Part shown: piece by piece, positions 20,081 through 27,703 of the stretch
How the letters are laid out: every line of letters begins with the position of its first letter
Position numbering within the stretch: position 1 is the first letter of the stretch
Origin: Aneurinibacillus soli
GTDB lineage: Bacteria > Bacillota > Bacilli > Aneurinibacillales > Aneurinibacillaceae
Direction of reading: 5' to 3'
Length of the DNA stretch: 64,000 nt
Assembly (NCBI RefSeq): GCF_002355375.1
Contig: NZ_AP017312.1
Coordinates: forward strand, 3,641,001 to 3,705,000
Notes under the pieces: model-generated
What the model was told of the DNA's origin: nothing
Databases searched by the model: none
The model's input: only the letters and a program-made list of their open reading frames with translations
Position numbers and translations under genes: made by a program

Positions 20081-20129
20081 TTATCTCGAATTCGAGATAA
20101 TTATAAAATATAAAAATACATACTGTCAA
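20081..20129 (-). promoter_or_regulatory. Promoter and MhqR-like operator of the MarR gene
   Basis: On the minus strand: -35 TTGACA (20124-20129), an 18-bp spacer and -10 TATAAT (20100-20105). A perfect 20-bp palindrome, TTATCTCGAATTCGAGATAA (20081-20100), overlaps the end of the -10 and the start point. This arrangement is classic autorepression. Confidence 0.88.
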
Positions 20130-20326
20130 TAAAACAACCATGGTTTTTCAGCCGTAACTCCAAAAAACAAACTTTATCTAGTGTGTTTTGTAAGAGTAAA
20201 AAGAGACATTCGTTGATTTCCTATACTACTTATAGTAGATAAGGCTAGTATCTAGCACGAACTCTTTCATAATTACGTAGATATACAAGTATACTATCAC
20301 TCCACATATGGAAGGGGACATATACC

Positions 20327-21280
20327 ATGGAACAAAAAATAAGCTCATCTTATCTTCATTCCCTGGCAGGAAGAGTTGTACGTATTTATAAAGGTGGGCC
20401 AGAATCCCGAATTGGTTATTTGATGGATATACAGGAAGATCACCTGGTTTTATTTAATGATGAGGATGGTTTTTTATACTATAACATTAATCACATCAAA
20501 AGCGTATGCGACAGCCCGCAAGATGAGTTCAAAGCAAATTTACTGCAAAAGGCCGCCAAAAACGACAAAGATAAGCTAAATCCCCCCCCTCAGATTCAGG
20601 CAAAAAGCTTTTGGGATGTCCTCAAAACGATGGAACAGCATACAGTTCGGATTAACAGAGGTGGACACCACTCCAAAGTAGGACGTTTAGTATCTGTAAA
20701 GTCTGATTATGCAATGTTGGAAACAGAGAAAGAAGGGTTGCTATATTACTATATTCACCATATTAAAAGCATAAGCTGGTTCACACAGCAGGAAAAACAG
20801 ACTCTTGAGACGATGCCTGCAGACGATAAAACAGATACGCATGAACAAACGTCCTACTCTAAAGCAGAAAGTTTCGAAAACCTTTTGCAAGAATTGCAAT
20901 ATCGCTGGATACGTATCAATGGTGAAGGACCAGAAAGCATAGAAGGCGTGCTCTCTGCAAGCTCAGCATCCGACTTAACAATCGTCGCAAATCAGGATGT
21001 ATACAGAATTCCCCTGTTTCATATTCGCATGATCAGCCAGAAAATCGCTCAAGTAAATAACGATGGCGGGGAAAATAAAGAACAATCTAACTCTACGGCT
21101 AAATCTTCCTCTACTAACGCAGGCAAAGAGAATTCTACCAAACAACAAGCTGCTAGCACAAAACAGAATAACAAGAAAGAAGACGGCAAGAAGCAAGAAA
21201 AAGAGGCAGATAAAAAACAGGCTGGTAACAAAAAGGAGAATAATAGAGCGAAACAGAAAGTGGAAAAAAACAGAGAATGA
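20327..21280 (+). CDS. CotB-like spore coat protein
   Basis: 317 residues with three repeats of a CotB-type module at about 10-65, 98-150 and 185-240. Each has an RxxxGGPES-IG/EG turn and ends in YYNINHIKS, YYYIHHIKS or RIPLFHIRMIS. B. subtilis CotB has the same triple pattern (IYRGGPES, NRGGPEAIEG, FHIKSIS). The last 70 residues are Lys/Gln/Asn-rich and low in complexity, where CotB has its Ser/Lys-rich phosphorylated tail. The protein is likely an outer spore coat component. The start has GGAAGGGG upstream. The frame ends in an A7 run followed by a stop; coding-like sequence continues in other frames. Confidence 0.8.
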   Translation: MEQKISSSYLHSLAGRVVRIYKGGPESRIGYLMDIQEDHLVLFNDEDGFLYYNINHIKSVCDSPQDEFKANLLQKAAKNDKDKLNPPPQIQAKSFWDVLKTMEQHTVRINRGGHHSKVGRLVSVKSDYAMLETEKEGLLYYYIHHIKSISWFTQQEKQTLETMPADDKTDTHEQTSYSKAESFENLLQELQYRWIRINGEGPESIEGVLSASSASDLTIVANQDVYRIPLFHIRMISQKIAQVNNDGGENKEQSNSTAKSSSTNAGKENSTKQQAASTKQNNKKEDGKKQEKEADKKQAGNKKENNRAKQKVEKNRE

Positions 21281-21588
21281 TCAGATTGCCACGTCTTTAT
21301 CCAACTTAAGTCCAATGCTCCAACAGACTGTGGAATTTATAAGTAAAACATTAAATATCCCCCTGGATAATTTCACCGAATCAGAGCGTTAACACGCTAC
21401 GATTTGCACATCGCTAAACGGAGATACTCAGTAGAGAGCTTACATGAACAGTCTGTCTAATCTTCCCGAAAAAAATCGACGTAGAACTGCTCGATAAACC
21501 GATCGATCATACGCTTGAGTTAACTGTCTCTTATGACAAGAAGCTATACTGGAATATCCAGCACATCAAAATTATTTCTCTCCCTTAA
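21281..21588 (+). pseudogene. Decayed 3' extension of the CotB-like gene
   Basis: After the CotB-like stop, a one-base shift at the A7 run (about 21266-21273) opens ENDQIATSLSNLSPMLQQTV up to 21392. Further on, a third frame encodes VELLDKPIDHTLELTVSYDKKL followed by YWNIQHIKIISLP and a stop at 21588. The last block has the CotB module ending (Y-N-I-x-HIK-I-S). The terminator-like hairpin comes only after 21588. I read this as a fourth module lost through frameshifts; programmed or slippage-made extension is a less likely alternative. Confidence 0.6.
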
Positions 21589-21599
21589 TTTCAAAGGAT

Positions 21600-21627
21600 A
21601 AGCCCGATCTTTTTGACGGGCCTTTTC
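21600..21627 (+). terminator. Weak terminator after the CotB-like region
   Basis: GCCCG and CGGGC arms around a T-rich loop, followed by TTTT. It is short but well placed after the decayed CotB tail. Confidence 0.5.
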
Positions 21628-21686
21628 TCATTCTGCCTTACATACCTTTTTTTCATTCCCCATTCCCTTTCACGATTGTAGTACTC

Positions 21687-22419
21687 TTAAATATGTAATT
21701 CTTTTTCTAATCCCTCATTCGTTAGTACTTTTGACACCATAAGATTTAAATTATTAGCTAATGAAATCTCTTGTTTGCTAGAGGAGATTCGCACTACTGG
21801 TCGTTGTATGTGAGATTCGATACGCGTAACAATTGCGATCATATTATTATTCAAAGCGACCTTCATACCAGGTGTATACGGAGGAACACTTCTAACAAAA
21901 GCTTGAATAACAGTAGGAAGATATCCAATACCATTTTGCGTCATAATCATTTCAATTGCTTCATGCGGGGGCATGTTCTCTACAGAAATAAGTGTTTCAA
22001 ATAAATTAGCTACAGCACAAACCTGGGCGATCTCCAAAAATTCACTCCCTTTAATACCGCGCGGATAACCAGTTCCATCCATCCGTTCATGATGTTGATA
22101 AGCAATATGAGCAGAAAGAAGACTAATTTCGCGAACCTTTCTTAAAATCGAAAATCCTATTTCTGTATGTTCAGTTTCTTTTGAATGGAGCTTTCCGATA
22201 TCATGGAGCAAACATCCGATGGCTAAATCGTGCAATTGTAAGTCATTATAGGATAATTTTTTGGATATCAATAAAGAAATCAAGGTAACATTTACAGCAT
22301 GGGCATACGGGATGAACTCGATTTTCTGCTGCTAATAGAACCCTCCCTTTAGCATCATAAATCGGCTTTGCTAACTTCATCTTGCTTTCTTGATACTGTG
22401 ATATATGGATTATTCTCAT
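21687..22419 (-). pseudogene. HD-GYP c-di-GMP phosphodiesterase, internally deleted
   Basis: A GGAGGTG site and ATG at 22419 begin MRIIHISQYQESKMKLAKPI followed by YDAKGRVLLAAE, the usual start of Bacillales HD-GYP proteins. The frame then fails. The +1 frame resumes at about 22310 with FIPYAHAVNVTLISLLISKK and runs to the end, containing CLLHDIGK, HHERMDGTGYP (HD and GYP motifs) and the usual C-terminal RPVVRI region. Roughly 80-150 residues of the middle are missing, with a frame change. From an internal TTG, 198 residues could still be made. The gene lies behind a c-di-GMP-I riboswitch. Confidence 0.8.
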
Positions 22420-22476
22420 TTTTCACCTCCATAAATATAAGCCCATAGCTTGATAATCTTCCATTTAATAATACAA

Positions 22477-22504
22477 AGAGCCTATGATCGGAATCATAGG
22501 CTCT
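22477..22504 (-). terminator. Riboswitch expression-platform terminator
   Basis: AGAGCCTATGAT and ATCATAGGCTCT form a perfect 12-bp stem with a CGGA-type tetraloop. On the minus strand TTTGTATTATT follows. It stands between the c-di-GMP aptamer and the HD-GYP start, the expected place for a riboswitch-controlled terminator. Confidence 0.8.
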
Positions 22505-22551
22505 CATAAGGAAATAAACATCCCTAATTCACAGCTTATTTTCTAACCATT

Positions 22552-22641
22552 CGATAGCTGGCTGGCATAATCGTACAGTATACGATCGTAACCCCTATAG
22601 CTTTGCGTCACTAGATTTCCCTAGTTTTGCCGTTATCGTGA
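22552..22641 (-). promoter_or_regulatory. Cyclic di-GMP-I (GEMM-I) riboswitch aptamer
   Basis: The minus strand reads TCACGATAACGGCAAAACTA, then a GAAA-capped stem (ACTAG-GGAAAT-CTAGT), then the hallmark TGACGCAAAGC, a second long stem (ACGATCGTATACTGTACGAT region), and a closing TATCG that pairs with the opening CGATA (P1). These are the conserved parts of the GEMM-I aptamer as in Vibrio Vc2. A perfect terminator and then an HD-GYP gene follow, so c-di-GMP should control synthesis of its own hydrolase. Recognition is by pattern; a covariance search would settle it. Confidence 0.88.
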
Positions 22642-22680
22642 TTTTAACAATGATCAATTCGATACAAACGCCCTAAGTAA

Positions 22681-22708
22681 ATAATACTAGATAATCATTA
22701 ACTTTCAA
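22681..22708 (-). promoter_or_regulatory. Promoter of the riboswitch/HD-GYP transcript
   Basis: On the minus strand: -35 TTGAAA (22703-22708), a 16-bp spacer, -10 TATTAT (22681-22686). It lies about 40 bp upstream of the aptamer. Confidence 0.65.
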
Positions 22709-22778
22709 TTATTATTTTTTAATTTGGGTAATATATCACAAATATAATAGGTATTAGATAACAAAAATCGCAACCATT

Positions 22779-24089
22779 CTACCGCTCAATCACCTGCGCG
22801 GTCATCATTGCCTTGCTCACCATCGTTCCCTGATTGTACACTTCCACTTCCACTTTCCCAAACTTCCGGCTCATCTCCAGCACACGCGGACGAATCTCCA
22901 ACACGCTTTCAATTTGTACCGGCTTCAAGAAATATACCGTAATATTCTCTGGTACCATGTCCCCTTTTTTGAACTGGCGAAGCGCATGACTCCCGCACTC
23001 CGACACAAGCGTCGTCAATACCCCACTTGAAATATTCCCAAGATGGTTCGTCATCTGCGGCGTAACCTCGCCCTTGAAATAAATACCGTTCTCGCCTTTT
23101 TCTTCATGGAAACGATTCATAATCAAATCTGCAAACGTCTCACCCATCTGCGGCTGCTTCTGGATATACTGCAGTGCCTTCAGCACATCTTGGCGCGTGA
23201 TGACACCGAGCATTTTGCGGTGGTTATCCACGACCGGTAGCATCTCGATCCCTTCCCACACCATCGTATGGGCAGCCGATGCGACCGAGACACGCGATAC
23301 GACCGTGATCGGGTTTTTCGACATTACCTTTTCTATCGTCGTTAAATATTCGTGGCCCATCACGTCTTTCGTCGTCACAACGCCCTGTACTTTCATATTC
23401 TCATCTACAACCGGGAATCGGCCATGGTCGACAGAAGTGGCCAGACGGTGCCAGTCTGCGACCGTACTTTTTGTAGTTAAGTAGTAAGACCCTTCCAGCG
23501 GAATAAGGATGTCTTCAACCATCATAATTTCTTTTTTGATCAGGCGGTCATAAATCGCTCGATTGATCAGCGTCGCTACAGTAAACGTGTCGTAGCTACT
23601 TGATATAATCGGGAGCTGTAGCTCATCCGCTAGTTTCTTCACTTCATCACTCGTATCAAAGCCACCTGTAATAAGTACCGCTGCCCCGTGCTGAAGCGAT
23701 AGCTTGTGCGCCTGATAGCGATTCCCTACAATCAGCAAGCTTCCGGCATCCACATAGCGCATCATTGCTTCGAGCTTCATCGCGCCGATGACAAACTTGT
23801 ACAGCGTTTTATGAAGACCTTCCCGTCCGCCAAGTACGTGTCCGTCTATAATATTGACGACTTCAGCGAATGTTAGCTTTTCAATATTCTGTTTTTTCTT
23901 TTTCTCAATTCGTACCGTGCCAACTCGTTCGATCGTACTAACAAGTCCCTGGTTTTCTGCTTCTTTAATAGCCCGATAGGCAGTCCCTTCACTGACTTCG
24001 AGGTCTTTTGCGACCTGCCGGACAGAAATTTTACTGCCAACCTCAAGTTCTTCGATGTGCTGGATGATTTGTTCGTGTTTGGTTGCCAT
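22779..24089 (-). CDS. ytoI: YtoI-like HTH/DRTGG/CBS/hot-dog protein
   Basis: 436 residues with the YtoI domain order: N-terminal winged helix (about 1-60, IRQVAKDLEVSEGTAYRAIKEAE-like), DRTGG domain (about 70-180), two CBS domains (about 190-310, with FPVVDENMKVQGVVTTKDVMGHE and LPVVDNHRKMLGVITRQDVL) and a hot-dog domain at the C-terminus (about 325-436). CBS pairs usually bind adenosine nucleotides, so it is probably a nucleotide-sensing regulator; its targets are unknown. ytoI-ytpI is a conserved Bacillales pair. AAAAAGGTGATCAC precedes the ATG. Confidence 0.9.
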   Translation of the reverse strand: MATKHEQIIQHIEELEVGSKISVRQVAKDLEVSEGTAYRAIKEAENQGLVSTIERVGTVRIEKKKKQNIEKLTFAEVVNIIDGHVLGGREGLHKTLYKFVIGAMKLEAMMRYVDAGSLLIVGNRYQAHKLSLQHGAAVLITGGFDTSDEVKKLADELQLPIISSSYDTFTVATLINRAIYDRLIKKEIMMVEDILIPLEGSYYLTTKSTVADWHRLATSVDHGRFPVVDENMKVQGVVTTKDVMGHEYLTTIEKVMSKNPITVVSRVSVASAAHTMVWEGIEMLPVVDNHRKMLGVITRQDVLKALQYIQKQPQMGETFADLIMNRFHEEKGENGIYFKGEVTPQMTNHLGNISSGVLTTLVSECGSHALRQFKKGDMVPENITVYFLKPVQIESVLEIRPRVLEMSRKFGKVEVEVYNQGTMVSKAMMTAQVIER

Positions 24090-24163
24090 GTGATCACCTT
24101 TTTCTGTATCAATCTGTATTACTGTTATTATATCGCTTCAATATAACAATAACAAACACAAAA

Positions 24164-24190
24164 TAAGCCATTCCTTATTAGGATGGCTTA
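24164..24190 (-). terminator. Terminator after ytpI
   Basis: TAAGCCAT and ATGGCTTA arms, extended by CC/GG across one bulged base, followed by TTATTTTGTG on the minus strand. It separates ytpI from ytoI. Confidence 0.7.
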
Positions 24191-24204
24191 CTCTGTTATG
24201 GTCA

Positions 24205-24474
24205 TTATACTCCTTGTGTTCTGCCTCGTTCACGGTGTTGTTCTTCCGAAACAGCTGCGGGCGGAGCCCCGATATCACGCCGCTCACGCAGGTGAATGAT
24301 CTGATACAGATGTGCCCCAATAATAAGAAGTGCGAATCCGAGCCAGATTATACTGAATATGAGAGCGGTTGAATGTCCGTACAGAAGCGGCAGACGTGGC
24401 AGACCGTACAATACAATAAAAAACGCGATAATCAAATAACTAATACTGCGGATCAAGTGTCCCATAACGCTCAC
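24205..24474 (-). CDS. ytpI: YtpI family membrane protein
   Basis: 89 residues with two clear transmembrane helices (about residues 8-28 and 36-58), followed by a charged, Arg-rich C-terminal tail. Size, topology and position next to ytoI match YtpI, a conserved Bacillales membrane protein of unknown role. An atypically polar tail (REQHRERGRTQGV) is predicted to be cytosolic or external; this cannot be decided from sequence. Confidence 0.7.
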   Translation of the reverse strand: MSVMGHLIRSISYLIIAFFIVLYGLPRLPLLYGHSTALIFSIIWLGFALLIIGAHLYQIIHLRERRDIGAPPAAVSEEQHRERGRTQGV

Positions 24475-24525
24475 CTCATAAGCAGTATATGCATGAGGCG
24501 TGCCTGTCAGTACAACTTGTCCGCC

Positions 24526-25200
24526 CTATTTTTTGCCGTGTGCTATCGCCATCAACTGCATCGGATGAGCAGCCAGACAGCGATAAATCCGCATGCCTCG
24601 CTCCACAAACTTCGCTTCATACTCTGTCATTACATTGCCTTCTGCATACTCACTTTTGTGCAGATCAAGCGTGATACCGGAGAGTAAGAACATCTCATGT
24701 GCAAACTCATTTAGGCTATATTCAAACAATGTTTCATTATCTGTTTTAAGCTGAATGTATCCGTCTGGATTCAACACGTTCTTGTACTTAGAAAGAAAAG
24801 AACGATCTGTCAGACGACGCTTGGCATGACGCTTTTTCGGCCATGGATCGCTAAAATTCAAGTAAATACGGTTCACTTCACCCGAGGCGAAGTAGTCTTC
24901 GAGATCATTTACATTAATCCAAAGAAAGGAAATATTGGTAAGCCCTTTTTCTTCCGCCTTTTTTACTGCTTGAATCAGAACTTCTTCATGCAGTTCTACC
25001 CCAAAGAAGTTAATGTCTGGATTTTGTTCGGCGAGTGTGGTGATGAAGTTACCTTTGCCGGTTCCAAGCTCGATATGGATCGGGTTGTCATTGCCGAAAA
25101 ATGCGCGCCAGTTTCCTTTATGGTCCGGGCCATTCATCGGTACGAGTTTCGGGTAAGTCGCCATTTCTTCACGCACACCCGGTCTTTTACGTAAACGCAT
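24526..25200 (-). CDS. trmB: tRNA (guanine-N7-)-methyltransferase
   Basis: Methylates N7 of G46 in the tRNA variable loop using S-adenosylmethionine. At 224 residues it has typical length. It starts MRLRKRPGVREEM, has the SAM motif IELGTGKGNFI near residues 44-54, FGVELHEEVL, and the family signature NFSDPWPKKRHAKRRLT around residues 115-131, followed by LKTDNE. It is transcribed alone or with ytpI (51-bp gap). In related genomes trmB is often near other genes, so its insertion here may be lineage-specific (not verified). Confidence 0.95.
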   Translation of the reverse strand: MRLRKRPGVREEMATYPKLVPMNGPDHKGNWRAFFGNDNPIHIELGTGKGNFITTLAEQNPDINFFGVELHEEVLIQAVKKAEEKGLTNISFLWINVNDLEDYFASGEVNRIYLNFSDPWPKKRHAKRRLTDRSFLSKYKNVLNPDGYIQLKTDNETLFEYSLNEFAHEMFLLSGITLDLHKSEYAEGNVMTEYEAKFVERGMRIYRCLAAHPMQLMAIAHGKK

Positions 25201-25418
25201 AGTCTAGATCACCTGTTCATACGGATTTTTTCACTGTTCTCTATATTACGTGAAGTACAGAATGGACGCAAGACAGCACCGTCTTTTTTCATCCAAAAAA
25301 AAAGACGCCCGAATGTCGGCCGTCAAAGGTAAGAGGTATATTAAAAGGGGGTTTTTCATCACACTTATAAGATACCGTATAAATATTACATCTGTATTAC
25401 AAAACCGTTACCAAACTA

Positions 25419-26108
25419 TTATATTTCAAAAACTTCCCCTGGTTTAACAACACGACCGCGCATCTTCTTCTCTTCGAGTCGATTTACGAACGTCTCAACA
25501 TCCTGCTGGATGACCGGAAAAGTGTCATAGTGAACCGGAATAGTAAGTTTAGCCCCAATCCATTCCGATGCCTGAAGGGCATCATCCGGTCCCATCGTGT
25601 AGTTATCGCCCATCGGAACAAACGCCACATCAATTTTGTTCCGTTCCCCAATCATTTTCAAGTCACTAAATAGGCCGGTGTCCCCAACATGATACACCGT
25701 TTTATCCCCGACTGTGACGAGGAACCCGGCTGGCATACCCGCATACACGATGCGTTGTTCCTCATCAAGCACCAAACCTGAACTATGGAATGCCTGTGTC
25801 ATTTTAGCGGTAAACCAGCCGAATGAGAAGGACCCTCCAATATTCATACCATGTGTGTTCAAGCCCTGCCAGCTAAGATACGTCGCCAGTTCGTGAATGG
25901 CCACAACAGTAGCTCCACACCGCTTCGCAATTGTGATTGTATCCCCAAAATGATCACCATGTGCATGCGTCAGCAAAATGTACTGCACACTAATTTCTTC
26001 AGGTTTCACAGCAGCAAGTGAGTTGCCTGTCAGGAACGGATCAATAATCAGTGATTGCCCCTCATGTGTAATCTGTACGCAAGAATGTCCATGATACGTA
26101 ATTTTCAT
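25419..26108 (-). CDS. ytkL: UPF0173 metal-dependent hydrolase YtkL
   Basis: 229 residues of metallo-beta-lactamase fold. The metal site is visible as LLTHAHGDHFGD near residue 50, and later YHVGDTG and PVHYDTFP supply the remaining His/Asp ligands. The N-terminal KITYHGHSCVQI is typical of UPF0173 (B. subtilis YtkL). The substrate is unknown. A GGGGG site lies 7 bases before the second of two nearby ATGs (26108), better placed than for the ATG at 26114. The 218 bp after it, up to trmB's start side, hold only a weak GTCTTTTTT/AAAAAAGAC hairpin at about 25281-25305. Confidence 0.9.
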   Translation of the reverse strand: MKITYHGHSCVQITHEGQSLIIDPFLTGNSLAAVKPEEISVQYILLTHAHGDHFGDTITIAKRCGATVVAIHELATYLSWQGLNTHGMNIGGSFSFGWFTAKMTQAFHSSGLVLDEEQRIVYAGMPAGFLVTVGDKTVYHVGDTGLFSDLKMIGERNKIDVAFVPMGDNYTMGPDDALQASEWIGAKLTIPVHYDTFPVIQQDVETFVNRLEEKKMRGRVVKPGEVFEI

Positions 26109-26269
26109 ATTCATTCCCCCATTCTCATTATTTTCCTATCCTCTCATTGTAACAGGCTCTTCCACCACAAACAAATAGAGAGAGTCAATACACCCTCATT
26201 CATTACCGTTCATAGGATGAAGAGATGATACATGCACATGTGCACAGAAAAAGAAAGGGTGAGCGGGTC

Positions 26270-27703
26270 ATGTCGCAACTGCTGACGCGTGTACAGCGCG
26301 TTTCTGACCAGCAACTTCCCCAGACGATTGATGGCCTGTTCCCGGAATCCATTGCCCGCCAATATGGACTTCGTGGCTCCCAGACATACGAAATCGTCTA
26401 TGGACTCACACGGACTCGGATGACACTGGCTCCCGGTACTACCTCCTTAACCCTTAAGGAGTCAGCCGCACGTCCCCTGCACCTCGCATTCGGAATGGCG
26501 AAGCTTGGTCTGCGGTTTGAACCGGGTGAAAAGCGCTTTGTCATCGGACCGCTTGTTGGTGTACTCATCGCCGGGATGTCACCAGGTCCTGAAGGTCCAT
26601 TTGGCAATATCACTGATTTTTGCCGCGAAGTGAGCCAGACGTGTCGGACACGCGGCGGAATCGGTTTCGTTTATACACTCAGTGAGGTATCCGCTGAGAC
26701 GAACAAACTCGAAGGCTGGACGTATCGGGATGGCCGCTGGGTAAAACAACTATTCCCTCTTCCGTACTGCTCCTACAACCGTATCGGTTCACGGCGGATA
26801 GAACGCAAAGAAGAAACACAGACACGCCTCAGTATTCTCAAACAAAAGGGCGGGCTCTTCTTTAATGAACAGTTCCTTGACAAGTGGCTCATTCACCAAA
26901 AGCTTGCCGTCAACTCAGATGCTTCGCATCTGCTTCCTCATACGACGCTCTACACCGGTGCTTCTGCCCTGCAAGCCATGCTTACACGGCACTCTTATGT
27001 ATATGTGAAGCCATCAAGTGGGAGTCTCGGGCGTGGGATTATCCGAATTGCATGGAAAAATAATGAATATATCTGCCAGTATGAAACAATAAATGGAGCG
27101 GCTACCCGTCATTTCCGGACATTCGCTGCCCTGCATCAGATGCTTAGGCCACGCCTCGCCAAGCACTCCTACTTAATTCAGCAAGGGCTGCACCTGATTC
27201 GCTCCCACGGCGGACTCTTGGACTTCCGCGCCCTTGTGCAGAAAGACCGTACAGGTAAATGGGCTATCACATCCATTGTGGGGCGTACTGGTACACGGCA
27301 AAGCATTGTTTCCAATGTCGCACGCGGCGGCACCATGCTTCCACTCGTTCGGGCACTTGCCACTTCTACGCTACCGACATCCATGCATGCTACCGTAGCA
27401 AGTACAATCCGCCGTCAAGCGCTGACAGTAGCCCACCTGTTTGAACAAAGTATGGGGGGGCACTACGCCGAACTTGGCATCGATATCGCCGTAGAACGCA
27501 CAGGCCGAGTCTGGCTTCTTGAAGTCAATTCAAAACCATCTAAAACAAATGATGCCGTCGCCAGCACAACTAGTGGCCCACGGCCATCTGTTGTCCGGAT
27601 TGTCGATTACTGCTTTTATCGGAACGGATTTACGGTGCTTCCAAGAAAGAAAAAAAGCACGGCGTCCAAACGTTCGATACAAAAAAGGAGGACTTCACAA
27701 TGA
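26270..27703 (+). CDS. YheC/YheD-type ATP-grasp protein 1
   Basis: 477 residues, first gene of a five-gene coupled operon. An N-terminal domain of about 110 residues precedes the YheC/YheD core that starts VGVLIAGMSP. The core has YNRIGSRR, the nucleotide-binding VYVKPSSGSLGRGII, DFRALVQKDRTGKWAITSIVGRTG, NVARGGTM and the metal site ELGIDIAVERTGRVWLLEVNSKP, so ATP-grasp catalytic residues are intact. YheC/YheD are spore-coat-associated in B. subtilis; as ATP-grasp enzymes they should join a carboxylate to an amine, but substrates are unknown. ATG at 26270 is preceded by AAAGGGTGAG; its stop overlaps the next ATG (ATGA). Confidence 0.85.
   Translation: MSQLLTRVQRVSDQQLPQTIDGLFPESIARQYGLRGSQTYEIVYGLTRTRMTLAPGTTSLTLKESAARPLHLAFGMAKLGLRFEPGEKRFVIGPLVGVLIAGMSPGPEGPFGNITDFCREVSQTCRTRGGIGFVYTLSEVSAETNKLEGWTYRDGRWVKQLFPLPYCSYNRIGSRRIERKEETQTRLSILKQKGGLFFNEQFLDKWLIHQKLAVNSDASHLLPHTTLYTGASALQAMLTRHSYVYVKPSSGSLGRGIIRIAWKNNEYICQYETINGAATRHFRTFAALHQMLRPRLAKHSYLIQQGLHLIRSHGGLLDFRALVQKDRTGKWAITSIVGRTGTRQSIVSNVARGGTMLPLVRALATSTLPTSMHATVASTIRRQALTVAHLFEQSMGGHYAELGIDIAVERTGRVWLLEVNSKPSKTNDAVASTTSGPRPSVVRIVDYCFYRNGFTVLPRKKKSTASKRSIQKRRTSQ

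Noticed and set aside
25281..25305. GTCTTTTTT / AAAAAAGAC hairpin between ytkL and trmB
   Set aside because: The stem is almost all A-T and its place upstream of trmB and downstream of no gene end makes a terminator call weak.
26160..26220. Possible SigK/SigE -10 (CATA) before the ATP-grasp operon
   Set aside because: The -35 spacing and the last bases of the -10 do not fit the consensus, so sporulation control is not supported by this sequence alone.
26233..26244. Perfect 12-bp palindrome TGCACATGTGCA before the ATP-grasp operon
   Set aside because: Short enough to occur by chance in 64 kb and too close to the start codon to place with a promoter; not enough to call an operator.
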